Source: Acidisoma cellulosilyticum
GTDB lineage: Bacteria; Pseudomonadota; Alphaproteobacteria; Acetobacterales; Acetobacteraceae
Direction: 5' to 3'
DNA length: 64,000 bases
NCBI RefSeq assembly: GCF_020621385.1
Contig: NZ_JAESVA010000005.1
Location: 434,001 to 498,000 of the forward strand
Position 1 is the first letter of the stretch; every line of letters begins with the position of its first letter. The notes under the pieces were generated by a model. It was not told the DNA's origin. It saw only the letters and a list, made by a program, of their open reading frames with translations, and searched no databases. Position numbers and translations under genes: made by a program. Below are positions 8,688 to 17,555 of the stretch, in pieces.

Positions 8688-9677
8688 ATGACCCAATCCG
8701 TCACAGCGACCCCCGTTCCGGCGTCGCGCCGGTCCTTCGATGCCGGCGAATTCTTCCGCCGCTACGGCACCGTCTGTATCTTCGTGGTGCTGGTGGTCGG
8801 CGCCGCCTTCGAATCGAATGCCTTCCTCAGCGACCGCAATATCATGAATGTGCTGCGCCAGATTTCTGGCACCGGCATCATGGCGGTCGGCATGCTGTTC
8901 GTGATCCTGACGGGCGGCATCGATCTGTCGGTCGGCTCCATCCTCGCGCTCGGCAGCGTCGTCAGTGCCATCGCGATCGATGCGCATGGCACGGGCCTGG
9001 GCGTCGGCTTGTCGGTCGCGGCGGGGGCCGGTTGCGGCCTCGTCACCGGCGTGCTGGTCGCCTATGCTGGTCTGCCACCTTTTGTCATCACGCTGGCCGC
9101 CATGACGGCGGTGCGCGGCTTCGCGCTGATCGTGTCGGACGGTCAGCCGATCATGATGGGTGATGACGCCAGCACGGTGATCACCAATTTCGGGTCCGGC
9201 TTCTTCCTCGGCATTCCTGACCCTGTCTGGCTGATGGCGCTGGTCTTCGTCCTGGCCGGCGTGGTGCTGACCTTCACCAAATTCGGCCGTCTGGTGAAAG
9301 CCATCGGCTCCAATCGTGAAGCCGTGCGGCTGTCGGGCATCGCCGTGCCGCGTTACGTCATGGCCGTCTATGTCATCTCGGGTGCGCTGGCGGCACTCGC
9401 CGGTGTCATCACCACCAGCCGGACGGGCGTGGGCTCCGGCGTCGTCGGTGTCGGTTCGGAACTGAACGTCATCGCCGCCGTCGTCATCGGCGGGGCCAGC
9501 CTGATGGGCGGCAAAGGTGGCGTCATCAACACGCTGCTCGGCGCGTTGGTGATGGGCGTCATCGCCAATATCATGAACCTGGTCGGCGTGCCGGGCTACA
9601 ATCAGCAGGTCTGCATGGGCGCGATCATCGTCATCGCCATGCTGCTGCAGCACGGATCACGCTGGTTCAAGCGCTGA
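8688..9677 (+). CDS. Sugar ABC transporter permease (RbsC family)
   Basis: This 329-residue inner-membrane permease completes the second importer. It has the family motif GGIDLSVGSIL near residue 77 and many hydrophobic segments ending in a short basic C-terminus (RWFKR). It lies one base behind the ATPase stop, so translation is almost certainly coupled. It is a homologue of the permease at 761-1762. Substrate specificity is set by the binding protein and cannot be stated. Confidence 0.94.
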   Translation: MTQSVTATPVPASRRSFDAGEFFRRYGTVCIFVVLVVGAAFESNAFLSDRNIMNVLRQISGTGIMAVGMLFVILTGGIDLSVGSILALGSVVSAIAIDAHGTGLGVGLSVAAGAGCGLVTGVLVAYAGLPPFVITLAAMTAVRGFALIVSDGQPIMMGDDASTVITNFGSGFFLGIPDPVWLMALVFVLAGVVLTFTKFGRLVKAIGSNREAVRLSGIAVPRYVMAVYVISGALAALAGVITTSRTGVGSGVVGVGSELNVIAAVVIGGASLMGGKGGVINTLLGALVMGVIANIMNLVGVPGYNQQVCMGAIIVIAMLLQHGSRWFKR

Positions 9678-9712
9678 AGTTTTTCAACACCCTCATGTGA
9701 CGGGGCTATCGC

Positions 9713-10486
9713 GTGTATCTCGAAAAATTCAGGCTGGACGGAAAAGTGGCAGTCATCACCGGCGCGGCGCGGGGCATCGGCCTTGCCTGCGCCGAAGCCC
9801 TGTCGGAAGCCGGCGCCGCCGTGGTATTGACCGACATGAACGGTGCGGCGGCGGCAGAGGCGGCGGCGGTGCTGGCAGAACGCGGCTATACGGCCTCGGC
9901 CGAAGCGCTGGACGTGACGGACCCGCGCGGGGTCGAGCGCGTGCATGACGCGGTCATCGCGCGGCACGGGCGTTGCGATATCCTGGTCAATAATGCCGGC
10001 ATCGCCATCAGCAATCGCCCGGCCGAGACCATGGATGACGCAACCTGGCTGAAGGTGCTGGACGTCAATCTGAACGGCACCTTCTGGTGCTGCCGCAGCT
10101 TCGGCGCCACCATGCTGGCGCAAGGGAAGGGGGCGATCGTCAATATCGGCTCCATGTCCGCCGATATCGTCAATCGGCCGCAGGAACAGAGCCAGTACAA
10201 TGCCTCCAAGGCCGGGGTGCATCATCTGACACGCTCGCTGGCGGCCGAATGGGCAGCGCGCGGCGTGCGCGTGAATGCGGTGGCACCGACCTATATCGAC
10301 ACCGAACTCAACGCCTATGTCTATGAGAATGCCGAGATGTATCGGCATTGGGTCGGCGGTACGCCGATGAACCGGTTGGGCAAGACCGAGGAGGTCGCCT
10401 CCGTCGTGCTGTTCCTGGCCTCCGAAGCCGCCAGCCTGATGACCGGCTCTATCGTTCTGGCGGATGGCGGCTATACCTGCTGGTAG
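9713..10486 (+). CDS. SDR-family NAD(P)-dependent dehydrogenase
   Basis: This 257-residue classical short-chain dehydrogenase has TGAARGIG (16-23), NNAG (93-96), a catalytic serine near 147 and YNASK with Y162 and K166. It begins with GTG; no other credible start lies before the Rossmann motif. The N-terminal region with an aspartate after the second beta strand (LTDMN) suggests a preference for NAD. It sits 36 bases after the permease and before a sugar kinase, so a sugar or polyol dehydrogenase is likely: the imported compound is oxidised and the product phosphorylated. Confidence 0.9.
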   Translation: MYLEKFRLDGKVAVITGAARGIGLACAEALSEAGAAVVLTDMNGAAAAEAAAVLAERGYTASAEALDVTDPRGVERVHDAVIARHGRCDILVNNAGIAISNRPAETMDDATWLKVLDVNLNGTFWCCRSFGATMLAQGKGAIVNIGSMSADIVNRPQEQSQYNASKAGVHHLTRSLAAEWAARGVRVNAVAPTYIDTELNAYVYENAEMYRHWVGGTPMNRLGKTEEVASVVLFLASEAASLMTGSIVLADGGYTCW

Positions 10487-10647
10487 AGGCGGGTTCTCGG
10501 TTCTTCAGGTCCGGTCAGAAACGGCATGGCTAAGGGGAAGCGGCGCGCAACGACGGGATGGCAGGCTCAAGGCCGGCCATGACGACATCGGGGCCAATTC
10601 AATTGGGTTCTGACTGACGCTGGCTGGTTGGAGGGGGAGACCAAAAC

Positions 10648-12153
10648 ATGGCCGAAGGCCTGATACTCGCGATCGATATCGGCACCGGCAGTGCGCGCGC
10701 CGCGCTGGTCGACGGGCAAGGCCTGGTTCTGCGTGTGGCGTCGCGCGAGCATGAGCAGATCGTCCTGCAATTCGGCTGGGCGGAGCAGCGGCCCGCGCAA
10801 TGGTGGGCCGGCACGGTTGCCGCGATCCGCGAGCTGCTGGACGGGATGCCGGACGCGCGCCAGGCGATCGAGGCGATCGCCGCGTGCGGGCAGATGCACG
10901 GCACGGTTTTGGTGGATGCAGACGGAAATCTGACCCGCGACACCGCGCCGCTGTGGAACGACAAGCGCACGGCGGCCAGCGTTGCGGCTTTCGAGGCTGC
11001 CAATCCATCGGCCGATTATCTCCGCCTGACGGCCAATCCGCCGACACCCGCCTGGCCGGGCTTCAAACTCGCCTGGCTGCGCGACAATGACCCGGATGCC
11101 TATCACCGTGCGGCGCATGTTCTGATGCCGAAGGACTATATCAATCTGCGGCTGACGGGCCAGGCCGCCATGGATCGCGGCGATGTCTCCTGCAGCTTCC
11201 TGAACGACTGCGCCAGCCATGACTGGTCACCCGCGATGATCGCGGCCTTGGGGTTGGACGCGGCGAAGCTGCCGCCTGTGCTTGACCCGCGCGATATCCT
11301 GGGCGCGGTCACGTCAGAGGCTGCCGCCGAGACCGGCCTGCGCGCCGGCACGCCGGTTCTGGTCGGCAGCGCGGATTATCCGGCGGCCCTGCTCGGTGCC
11401 GGCGTCTGCCGCCCTGGTCTTGCGTCGGACGTGACCGGCACATCCTGCATCATGACGGTGATCGCGGAAAAGCCGATCCTGGACCCCGAGATTTGCAATG
11501 TCGCGACCATCGAGGGCGGCTGGGGCGCTTTCGTGCTGCTGGAAACGGGCGGGGACGCCGTGCGGTGGGCACGCCGGGCGCTGCATGAGCGGCGGATGGA
11601 TTATGCGGGCATCATGGATCAGGCGGAAACCGCGCCGGCGGGCTGCGACGGCCTGTTTTTCCTGCCCTATCTGACCGGGGAACGGTTAGGGGCGCATCGC
11701 AATGCCCGCGCACAGTTTTTCGGCCTCGGTGCCGGTCATGGTCTGGCCCATCTCGACCGCGCGCTGCTGGAAGGGGTGGCTTTCGCCGGCAACCGCGCGC
11801 TGCGCATCATGGCCGATAGCGCCGGGCAGAAGGTGGAGCGCGTCATCGCCACCAGCGGCGGCGCCAAAAGCCCGCTTTGGCTGAAGATCAAGGCCAGCGC
11901 CTATAACCGGCCGATCCTGGTCCCGCGTGAGGCTGAGAGCGGGTTGATCGCCTGCGCGGCCATGGCGGCGGCGGCCACCGGGCGTTTTGCGTCCTTGCAT
12001 GCGGCCGTTGATGCCTTCGTGCGGTTCGAGCCCGAAATTCTGCCCGATCCCGCCTGGGCCGAGCGCTATGCGCGCATGCAGCCGATTTTCGACCAGCTTT
12101 ATCTGCAAAGCCAGTCGCTATACGGCGCGTTGGATGCGCTGTCGGGCGATTGA
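10648..12153 (+). CDS. FGGY-family carbohydrate kinase (xylulokinase-like)
   Basis: This 501-residue kinase has the phosphate-1 motif AIDIGTGSARAAL (8-20), QMHG (82-85), WNDKRT (103-108), the catalytic-base region GSADYPAALLGAG (D243) and DVTGTSCIM. These are features of the xylulokinase branch of the FGGY family, though the sugar could be another ketose or a polyol. A strong purine-rich ribosome site (GGAGGGGGAGA) precedes the ATG. It is the last gene of the importer operon. The product could be a ketose phosphate; how that links to the isomerase and aldolase in the divergent operon is not evident from sequence. Confidence 0.87.
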   Translation: MAEGLILAIDIGTGSARAALVDGQGLVLRVASREHEQIVLQFGWAEQRPAQWWAGTVAAIRELLDGMPDARQAIEAIAACGQMHGTVLVDADGNLTRDTAPLWNDKRTAASVAAFEAANPSADYLRLTANPPTPAWPGFKLAWLRDNDPDAYHRAAHVLMPKDYINLRLTGQAAMDRGDVSCSFLNDCASHDWSPAMIAALGLDAAKLPPVLDPRDILGAVTSEAAAETGLRAGTPVLVGSADYPAALLGAGVCRPGLASDVTGTSCIMTVIAEKPILDPEICNVATIEGGWGAFVLLETGGDAVRWARRALHERRMDYAGIMDQAETAPAGCDGLFFLPYLTGERLGAHRNARAQFFGLGAGHGLAHLDRALLEGVAFAGNRALRIMADSAGQKVERVIATSGGAKSPLWLKIKASAYNRPILVPREAESGLIACAAMAAAATGRFASLHAAVDAFVRFEPEILPDPAWAERYARMQPIFDQLYLQSQSLYGALDALSGD

Positions 12154-12186
12154 CGCGGGCGGGAAGGGCAGGGAAGTCTGCGCGCC

Positions 12187-13236
12187 ATGCGCATTTTCTG
12201 TCTTGCCCTTGTTCTGATCAATCTGCCGATCGCCGCGCGGGCGGCGGGAACACAGTTCCCCTTCTATGCCGCATACAAATCCTGGCTGATCGGTTGCGAT
12301 AATACCGGTCGCTGCACCGCCCGCGCCTTCGCGCTGGACGGCGGCCCCGCGACCGATATCACGCTGACGCGCGCGGCCGGGCCGGACGGCGCTGTCACCG
12401 CCGCCATCCGTGGACAGGATGCGTTTGACGCCCTTGGCCTGACGCTGGACAGCAGGCCGATCACCCTCGGCGCGGGTTGGCAAAGGGTGAGCGATGATGA
12501 CGGCACCAGCCTGACCGCGACCGGCCTCGGCCCAGTGCGGGCTTTGGTGAACCAGATCCGCAACGGCGCCGTGCTGGGTCTGGGCAAGACCATGACCATC
12601 CCGCTGGACGGTATCGCGGCCGCGCTGCTGCGTATGGATGCGGCGCAAGGCCGCGTCGGCACCGTGACCGCACTGCTCGATCCCGGCGACAAGCCGGCCA
12701 GCGCCGCGCCGCCTGCTTTGCCCGAGCCTGTCGTGGCACCGCATCCTGTGACCGCCACGCTGGCACCGGGCGAGGATGCAAAACTGATCGCTTTGGCACA
12801 GACGGCCAGCGCGGCGAGGGTCGCTAAGGAGGAATGCGATGCCCAGCCGGGGGAGATGACGCCCGAAGCCGATGCGCTATCTGACAAGACAGCGCTGGTT
12901 TTGCTGCCTTGCCTGATGGGCGCCTATCAGGGGTCTTCGCTCGGCGTGTTGGTGGATCGCACACAAGGGACGGTTTCCAAGCTCGTTCTGCCGATGAGCT
13001 TCCAGGGCAATCCGGCGCCGGATGACCCGACCGATATGCTGACCGAGCCGAATTTCGATGCCAAAACGGGGACCCTCAGCAGCTTCGCCAAGGGCCGGGG
13101 CCTGGGTGATTGCGGCCTGACCGCCAGTTGGATCTGGGACGGCCAGGCTTTTCAACTTGCGGCGCTGAACTATCAGGATGCCTGCGGCGGGGTGGAAGCG
13201 GGGGACTGGCCCGCGCTGTTCCGCTCCCATCCTTAA
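12187..13236 (+). CDS. DUF1176 domain-containing exported protein
   Basis: This 349-residue protein has a signal peptide (residues 1 to about 20, ending AARAA) and then the DUF1176 pattern KSWLIGCDNTGRCTA near residue 30, with further cysteines and tryptophans spread along the chain. The family is periplasmic and of unknown function. A Pro/Ala-rich stretch near residues 175-200 separates two parts. It lies 33 bases behind the kinase gene but is not obviously part of the sugar pathway. It ends nine bases before the convergent aldo/keto reductase gene. Confidence 0.8.
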   Translation: MRIFCLALVLINLPIAARAAGTQFPFYAAYKSWLIGCDNTGRCTARAFALDGGPATDITLTRAAGPDGAVTAAIRGQDAFDALGLTLDSRPITLGAGWQRVSDDDGTSLTATGLGPVRALVNQIRNGAVLGLGKTMTIPLDGIAAALLRMDAAQGRVGTVTALLDPGDKPASAAPPALPEPVVAPHPVTATLAPGEDAKLIALAQTASAARVAKEECDAQPGEMTPEADALSDKTALVLLPCLMGAYQGSSLGVLVDRTQGTVSKLVLPMSFQGNPAPDDPTDMLTEPNFDAKTGTLSSFAKGRGLGDCGLTASWIWDGQAFQLAALNYQDACGGVEAGDWPALFRSHP

Positions 13237-13245
13237 CGCCCTGGC

Positions 13246-14127
13246 TTAGTGGCCGACGCCCTTCTGCTCCAGCAGTTCCAGCTTCGCCATGGCACCCTCG
13301 GACAGGTGGATTTCCGCCGCCTCCAGATTCTCGCGCAGATGTCCGCGCGAACTGGTGCCGGGGATCAGCATGATATTGGGCGAGCGGCGCAGCAGCCAGG
13401 CGAGTGCCACCTGCATCGGCGTCGCACCGGCATGCTCGGCCACTTCGCTCAGGATGGTGGATTGCAGCGGCGAGAAGCCGCCCAGCGGGAAGAAGGGCAC
13501 ATAGGGAATGCCCTCATCGGCCAGGAAATGCACCAGCGCCTCATCCTCGCGATGGGCGAGGTTGAAGGCGTTCTGCACGCAGACGATGGGCACAATCTGC
13601 CGCGCGTCATCGACCTGTTTGCGGGTGACATTGCTGAGCCCGATATGGCGGATCAGCCCTTCGCGCTGCATCTCAGCCAGCGCATTCACCTGCTCTTCCA
13701 GCGGGCCTTCCGCCGGCCCATGCACTGAATGCATGCTGCGCAGATTGACCACTTCCAGTTGCTCCAGGCCCAGATTGCGAAGGTTATCCTCCACCGCCGC
13801 ACGCAGTTCTGACGGCGACATGGCCGGCAGCCAATTGCCCTTGTCGTCGCGCTTGGCCGAAACCTTCGTCACGATGACGAGATCCTGGGTGTAAGGATGC
13901 AGCGCCTCGCGGATGATCTCATTCGTCACATGCGGCCCATAGAAATCGGACGTGTCGATATGGTTGACGCCGGATTCCACGGCCTCGCGCAGCACGGCAA
14001 TGGCCTCGGCGCGGTCGCGCGGCGGGCCGAAAACGCCGGGCCCCGCCAGCTGCATCGCGCCATAGCCCATGCGGCGGACCGGTCGGTCACCCATGATATA
14101 GGTTCCAGCGGCATCGATTTTCGCCAT
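13246..14127 (-). CDS. Aldo/keto reductase
   Basis: This 293-residue NADPH-dependent oxidoreductase has the aldo/keto reductase tetrad: D58, Y63 (DTSDFYG), K88 (VTKVSAK) and a histidine in RSMH near 130, plus the C-terminal cofactor motif IPGTSSRGHLREN. I chose ATG 14127 because MAKIDAAGTYIMG is the family-like N-terminus; the open frame runs further upstream into the divergent LysR gene. The pairing with a divergent LysR regulator at 14225 is the usual arrangement for inducible aldehyde or quinone detoxification. The substrate is unknown. Confidence 0.9.
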   Translation of the reverse strand: MAKIDAAGTYIMGDRPVRRMGYGAMQLAGPGVFGPPRDRAEAIAVLREAVESGVNHIDTSDFYGPHVTNEIIREALHPYTQDLVIVTKVSAKRDDKGNWLPAMSPSELRAAVEDNLRNLGLEQLEVVNLRSMHSVHGPAEGPLEEQVNALAEMQREGLIRHIGLSNVTRKQVDDARQIVPIVCVQNAFNLAHREDEALVHFLADEGIPYVPFFPLGGFSPLQSTILSEVAEHAGATPMQVALAWLLRRSPNIMLIPGTSSRGHLRENLEAAEIHLSEGAMAKLELLEQKGVGH

Positions 14128-14224
14128 GGTCAGTCTCCTCTTGTCTCTGAAAACGGAATTTAGGGACTGTTTGGCCGCTCGATAACCGCCGATAAAGCGG
14201 ACACCCTGTTCACATGAGCGAACA

Positions 14225-15124
14225 ATGGCCGCCGATCTCAACGAGCTTTCCCTTTTCCTGGCGGTCGCCAAAGCCGGCGGTTTCCGCCAGGCCGCGCGTG
14301 GCCTGAACCTCAGCCCTTCGGGGTTGAGTGAGGCCGTCAGCCGGCTGGAGAGCAAGCTTGGCCTGCGCCTGCTCCATCGCAGCACCCGCAGCCTGGCGCT
14401 GACCGAGGCCGGGCAGCGGCTGGTTGCCCGGCTGGCGCCGGCCCTCAGCGAGGTCGAGGCAGCGGTGGAGGCCGCGCAGGAATCCGCCCGCCATCCGGCC
14501 GGCACGCTGCGTCTGAATGTGCCGGTCAGCGCCGCGCGGCTGGTTCTGCCCGCGCTCGTCCCGCCCTTCCTCAAAGCCTATCCCGATATCCGGCTGGAAA
14601 TCACGGCCGAGGAAAGCTTCGTGGATATTCTGGCGGCGGGCTGCGACGCCGGCATTCGCTATGATGAGCGGTTGGAGCAGGACATGATCGCGCTGCCCAT
14701 CGGCCCGCGCCGGCAGCGCTACGCCGCAGGTGCCGCGCCCGACTATTTGTCCCGTCATGGCTTGCCCGCCCATCCGCGCGACCTTCTCGCCCATGCCTGC
14801 ATGCGCGGGCGTTTCCCGAGTGGTGCGACTGATGTCTGGGAGTTCGAACGCGGCGAGGAAAAGCTGGTGGTGGAGCCGACCGGCCCGCTGCTGGTGACGA
14901 TCGGCCCGACGACCGATCTGGCAGTCGACGCCGCGCTGGGTGGACTTGGCATCGTCTATATTTTCGAGGATTGGATCAGGCCCCATTTCGCCGCCGGCCG
15001 TCTGCTGCCGGTGCTGGAAGACTGGTGGCCGTCCTTTTCCGGGCCGTTCCTGTATTATTCCGGCCGGCGGCTGGTGCCACCGCCGTTGCGGGCGTTTATC
15101 GATTTTGTGCGGGCGATGGGGTAA
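14225..15124 (+). CDS. LysR-family transcriptional regulator
   Basis: This 299-residue regulator has the N-terminal winged helix-turn-helix (about 18-60, FRQAARGLNLSPSGLSEAVSRLE) and the LysR substrate-binding domain after residue 90. It is divergent from the aldo/keto reductase with 97 bases between the starts, so it most likely controls that gene and itself. The start ATG 14225 gives a normal N-terminus (MAADLNELSLFLAV). Confidence 0.92.
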   Translation: MAADLNELSLFLAVAKAGGFRQAARGLNLSPSGLSEAVSRLESKLGLRLLHRSTRSLALTEAGQRLVARLAPALSEVEAAVEAAQESARHPAGTLRLNVPVSAARLVLPALVPPFLKAYPDIRLEITAEESFVDILAAGCDAGIRYDERLEQDMIALPIGPRRQRYAAGAAPDYLSRHGLPAHPRDLLAHACMRGRFPSGATDVWEFERGEEKLVVEPTGPLLVTIGPTTDLAVDAALGGLGIVYIFEDWIRPHFAAGRLLPVLEDWWPSFSGPFLYYSGRRLVPPPLRAFIDFVRAMG

Positions 15125-15286
15125 GAAACTTAATAGTCTCCGTTGTGCGAAGTGGCGGATCGCATCCTCAATCGTTTCGGGACAGATAAACCTCACTATT
15201 TTCTATGCGAAATCGCAATGTGTTGATAATTTAGTTTGGCATCGTTTTCAGGCTTCCGTCGCGCCCGATCCATCCCAGGACAGCCC

Positions 15287-16562
15287 ATGCCCCTCATACC
15301 GCCCCATGACGGATTAGACGGACTGGCGGCGGTGCGGCCACTCAGCGGCTTCGGCTGCGTGCGTAATCATCAGCAGCAAGGTCACGATGCCCTGACAGGG
15401 GCCGTCTATGAACTCGCAATCGTTGAATTGGACGATCAGGGGTGTGCCTATGACCGCATGCAGGTCGATCTTGTCGAGCAGCGCCTCGCAACACTGACAG
15501 CGGACTGCGTCGACGCCATCATCATTACCTTCACGCATGGTTGGAAACATGATGCGCGGAGTGATGATGACAACCTCTCGGCATTTCGTATTCTTCTGGC
15601 AAAAACGGTTGCTCACGAGAACAGCACCGCAGCTAATGCGGGGATAAAGCCAAGGCCGGTACTGGGCATTTTCATCGGCTGGCGTGGCCTGTCGCTCTAC
15701 GGCCCGTCTGATTACGTTGCCAGCCTGACGACGTTCTTTACGCGCCAATCGGCCGGCAGGCGTGTCGCCGTGGGGTCGGTACGCGAGGTTTTCGGCCGGG
15801 CCCGAGCCTATCGCAAGGCGCGTCTGAAGCAGAAAGGCAATCCCGCTTCTGGTCATCGCCGGCCATAGTTTTGGCGGCATGATCGTCTTTTCGGCACTTG
15901 CGCAGTCATTGATCGAGGCCGCCGCGACGCCGGACGGCACGCTTGTGCCCAGCTTCGCGGATCTGGTTCTGCTCATCAATCCGGCGATCGAGGGTGCACG
16001 TTACCTCCCTATCTATGATCTTATCCGGAGCTTTGCCGCCAATCTGGCCCGACCTCTCCAATTGCCGGTCTTTGTCTGCGCCCAGGCCAGGAACGACTTT
16101 CCGGTTAGGAAACTATTCCCGGTGACGAGTTTTCTGTCATCCTTGACGCAAAGCACGATCGGCAGTCTGGAAAGGCGCTGTGTCAATCATGGCATTGGTT
16201 TTATCAAGGAATTTCGGACCCATGATATTGCGGGACCGACGGGGACCTTGCCATTCGACCTGAAACCGGTAGCGATCCGCACCCATAATCCCTTCTGGAT
16301 GGTCCGGGCCGAGCCCGCTATCATCAACGGTCATGGCGGCATCTGGCAGGACGCCTTCCTGCTCTTCCTTGCCAGTCTCGTTTTTCAGCATGTGCAGCAC
16401 AGCCAGGCGAGAAAGCACAAGCATGTTCAACCCTGCGGCGGCCCAGAGTCTTATATGGGGGCAACAGCTTTGCCGCTGCCGTTTGTTGACGGCAGTGTGC
16501 AGGACGGAAACCTGGCCGAGTTCGCCCGCGGTATCAAACTGGCGCCCCTGCAGCGGCGTTGA
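15287..16562 (+). pseudogene. Frameshifted alpha/beta hydrolase
   Basis: Two consecutive reading frames together form one hydrolase-like protein. The first (from ATG 15287 to a stop near 15868) has a FTHGW motif. The second frame, shifted by one base, starts in sense around 15835 and contains the nucleophile elbow AGHSFGGMI (15858-15884), then a long C-terminal part to 16562. The serine elbow is out of frame with the N-terminal oxyanion strand, so the encoded enzyme should be inactive unless the frameshift is a sequencing error. The shift needed (+1 or -2) does not fit a usual -1 slippery site. The family resembles large uncharacterised serine hydrolases. Confidence 0.72.
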
Positions 16563-16730
16563 TCTGGCGGCGCATCCGACGACGGGGAGGGGGCAGAACT
16601 TCTCGCCGCCGTTTCGGCATTATTCAGGCAGAGGCTCCCCTACCCGTCAGGATGTTCATCAATTTGCGTCGGGTAGAGAACAAGCTTAACTCAAGTTAGT
16701 CAAAGATAGCGCATCATTGCGAGAAGTTTA

Positions 16731-17534
16731 TCATAGATTGGCAAAAAACAATGCTTCGGTTGTAGGAACTCGTTTGCTTGCTATGCTAGACAAAATGCTA
16801 TGGCGGTGAAGCTTTCGATATTTACAATGTCCGCTGTAAAGAGAACGAACGCTTTCATGATCCGCATTTGTTACGGCAACAGAAACTCCACGTTGTATTG
16901 CTCGTTTGACTGAAGAACTCAAACGAATTTGGTCCGGCCAACTAAAAATGTTCTCATTGTATTTTAGGAATCCATTTAAGTTATGTTTGACGGTGTATGG
17001 CGGGTCAACAAACAAAAAATCTCCTTCGCTTGATTGGTCAATTGTTTTTTCAAAATCATGACAGTAAATTTCTGTTCGCTTAAGGGCTTCGCTGAAATTT
17101 TGGAAATTTTCATGTGGCAATATAACGGAAGTTTTAGTACCAATTGGAACGTTAAATTGGCCGCTGAGATTCACTCGATATAGACCGTTCCAACATGTTC
17201 GATTCAAATACAAAGTGCGAGCAGCTCGGTCAACCGAGGAACTTGGAATATTTGATCTTATTTCATAATAGTAACATTTATTGTGGTTTTTGTGATGCGT
17301 GAAAAGGGCCGCATGTAGATTTTTTGGCTTATCGCGCATGACTAGGTAGAGTTCTATTAGATCTTTGTTGAGATCTGACAATATTGCCGAATGTGGATTC
17401 AAACAAAAAAAGACAGCCCCGCTGCCGAGGAACGGTTCGATGTAACGTTTATAGGCGCTAGGCACGGGTAACTGGCCACTATTTACAAGCCAGCGTTTCC
17501 CACCAGCCCATTTCAAGAAAGGGGTAAGCATCAT
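16731..17534 (-). CDS. Dam-type DNA adenine methyltransferase (D12 class)
   Basis: This 267-residue N6-adenine DNA methyltransferase transfers a methyl group from S-adenosylmethionine to adenine in a short target. Motifs in order are PFLKWAGGK (5-13), the AdoMet site YIEPFLGSGAVFF (31-43), the conserved LNRTCWNGLYRVN (110-122) and the catalytic DPPY (177-180), as in MethyltransfD12/Dam proteins. Its length is close to that of Dam. It is the last gene of the AT-rich operon, 21 bases behind the DGQHR gene. No restriction endonuclease is adjacent, so it is either a solitary methylase or the modifying part of a system with the two upstream genes. Target sequence unknown. ATG 17531 is an alternative start. 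Confidence 0.92.
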   Translation of the reverse strand: MMLTPFLKWAGGKRWLVNSGQLPVPSAYKRYIEPFLGSGAVFFCLNPHSAILSDLNKDLIELYLVMRDKPKNLHAALFTHHKNHNKCYYYEIRSNIPSSSVDRAARTLYLNRTCWNGLYRVNLSGQFNVPIGTKTSVILPHENFQNFSEALKRTEIYCHDFEKTIDQSSEGDFLFVDPPYTVKHNLNGFLKYNENIFSWPDQIRLSSSVKRAIQRGVSVAVTNADHESVRSLYSGHCKYRKLHRHSILSSIASKRVPTTEALFFANL

Positions 17535-17555
17535 GAATCTACTGAAAATCCAAAT

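Noticed and set aside
15830-15865. Programmed frameshift in the split hydrolase.
   Set aside because: The required shift is +1 or -2, there is no canonical slippery heptamer with a downstream pseudoknot that I can see, and the gene is next to an island border; decay or sequencing error is simpler.
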